A DNA stretch of 64,000 bases from BOG-908 sp963848205 (GTDB lineage Bacteria > Pseudomonadota > Alphaproteobacteria > Acetobacterales > Acetobacteraceae), in NCBI GenBank assembly GCA_963848205.1, contig CAWKCV010000003.1, positions 1,426,001-1,490,000 on the forward strand, in the 5' to 3' direction. The notes beneath the pieces were generated by a model, which was not told the origin of the DNA, did not search any database, and saw nothing but the letters and a program-made list of their open reading frames with translations. This document shows, in pieces, positions 63,762 to 64,000 of the stretch (positions are counted from its first letter, which is position 1; each line of letters begins with the position of its first letter). The translations under genes were made by a program, and so were the position numbers.

Positions 63762-64000
63762 TCACAACAGCCCGCTAGCCAGATTGACCGTCAGCGCGAT
63801 GATCACTGTATTGAACAAAAACCCGAGCAGACCATGCAGTGTTGCCAACCGGCGAAATTTCCGCGCCGTGATGTTCACGTCCGAAACCTGAAATGTCATG
63901 CCCAGCACAGCAGAAAAATAGAAGAAATCCCAATAGTCCGGCGCTTCGTTACCCGGGAAAATCAGCCCGCCATCAACGCCGCCGCCCGGCTTGGCCTGGT
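63762..64000 (-). CDS. DUF1345 family membrane protein (3' part, runs off the right edge)
   Basis: The last 78 residues of a minus-strand gene are visible: AKPGGGVDGGLIFPGNEAPD, then YWDFFYFSAVLGMTFQVSDV, then LHGLLGFLFNTVIIALTVNL and a stop at 63762. The YWDF.YFS...GMTFQVSDV segment is the hallmark of the DUF1345 (COG4291) family of predicted inner-membrane proteins of unknown function. The 5' part lies beyond base 64000. No terminator is seen in the 110 bases to its left apart from the hairpin repeat. Confidence 0.85.
   Translation of the reverse strand, partial: QAKPGGGVDGGLIFPGNEAPDYWDFFYFSAVLGMTFQVSDVNITARKFRRLATLHGLLGFLFNTVIIALTVNLASGLL

Overview
The window is 64 kb of high-GC DNA from an alphaproteobacterium, most likely an acetic-acid-bacteria relative (Acetobacteraceae). 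This is inferred from gene content (UPF0262, DUF983, a glycogen operon, ArgJ next to a GNAT-Nudix fusion, DcaP-like porins, GMC oxidoreductase with an SMP-30 lactonase) and from two families of intergenic repeats. It was not checked against any database. No rRNA, CRISPR array, phage or intact insertion sequence is visible; one tRNA (Pro, GGG) is present.

Layout. 0-10 kb: edge of a histone-H1-like gene, panC, DUF983, UPF0262, mtnA, a double-domain KaiC-like ATPase with a stand-alone receiver, a PIG-L deacetylase, a Zur/Fur regulator, and an ABC exporter whose permease is frameshifted, followed by a frameshifted retropepsin-like lipoprotein. 10-16 kb: glycogen genes glgP-glgC-glgA. 16-23 kb: two related tiny membrane proteins, a secreted EIGDLC-motif protein, tRNA-Pro, rlmM-DUF423, a proline iminopeptidase, a DUF4142 protein and an amidase. 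23-30 kb, minus strand: a tight operon of TpsB-like barrel, DUF2341-LamG-ExbB fusion, ExbD, TonB-like protein, periplasmic coiled-coil protein, parvulin-like protein and a small secreted protein. 30-34 kb: a PstS-like secreted phosphate-binding protein behind four PHO-box half-sites at exact 11-bp spacing, convergent with type II secretion pseudopilins gspHIJK. 34-47 kb: housekeeping genes (periplasmic methyltransferase, arfB, uvrA, diguanylate cyclase, PlsC-like acyltransferase, secA, ppiC, argJ, GNAT-Nudix). 47-64 kb: an operon with GMC oxidoreductase, DoxX-like protein, cupin, SMP-30 lactonase and VOC protein, then three outer-membrane porins, an RND efflux system (pump with an apparent N-terminal frameshift, adaptor, outer-membrane factor) and the edge of a DUF1345 gene.

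Two things stand out. First, about twenty copies of a hairpin repeat (roughly 50 bp, core like GGTTC-T6-C-A6-GAACC) sit exactly at gene boundaries. The closing base pairs covary between copies (GGTTC/GAACC, GGTCC/GGAC, GCTTC/GAAG). In three operon-internal genes (ABC permease, gspJ, outer-membrane efflux lipoprotein) the repeat lies just after the start codon and is translated in frame as an N-terminal extension. Second, the TpsB / DUF2341-ExbB / ExbD / TonB / chaperone operon looks like a self-contained proton-motive-force-driven envelope machine. It lies beside a phosphate-starvation-type secreted binding protein and T2SS pseudopilins, so a phosphate-responsive export or outer-membrane system is a reasonable hypothesis.
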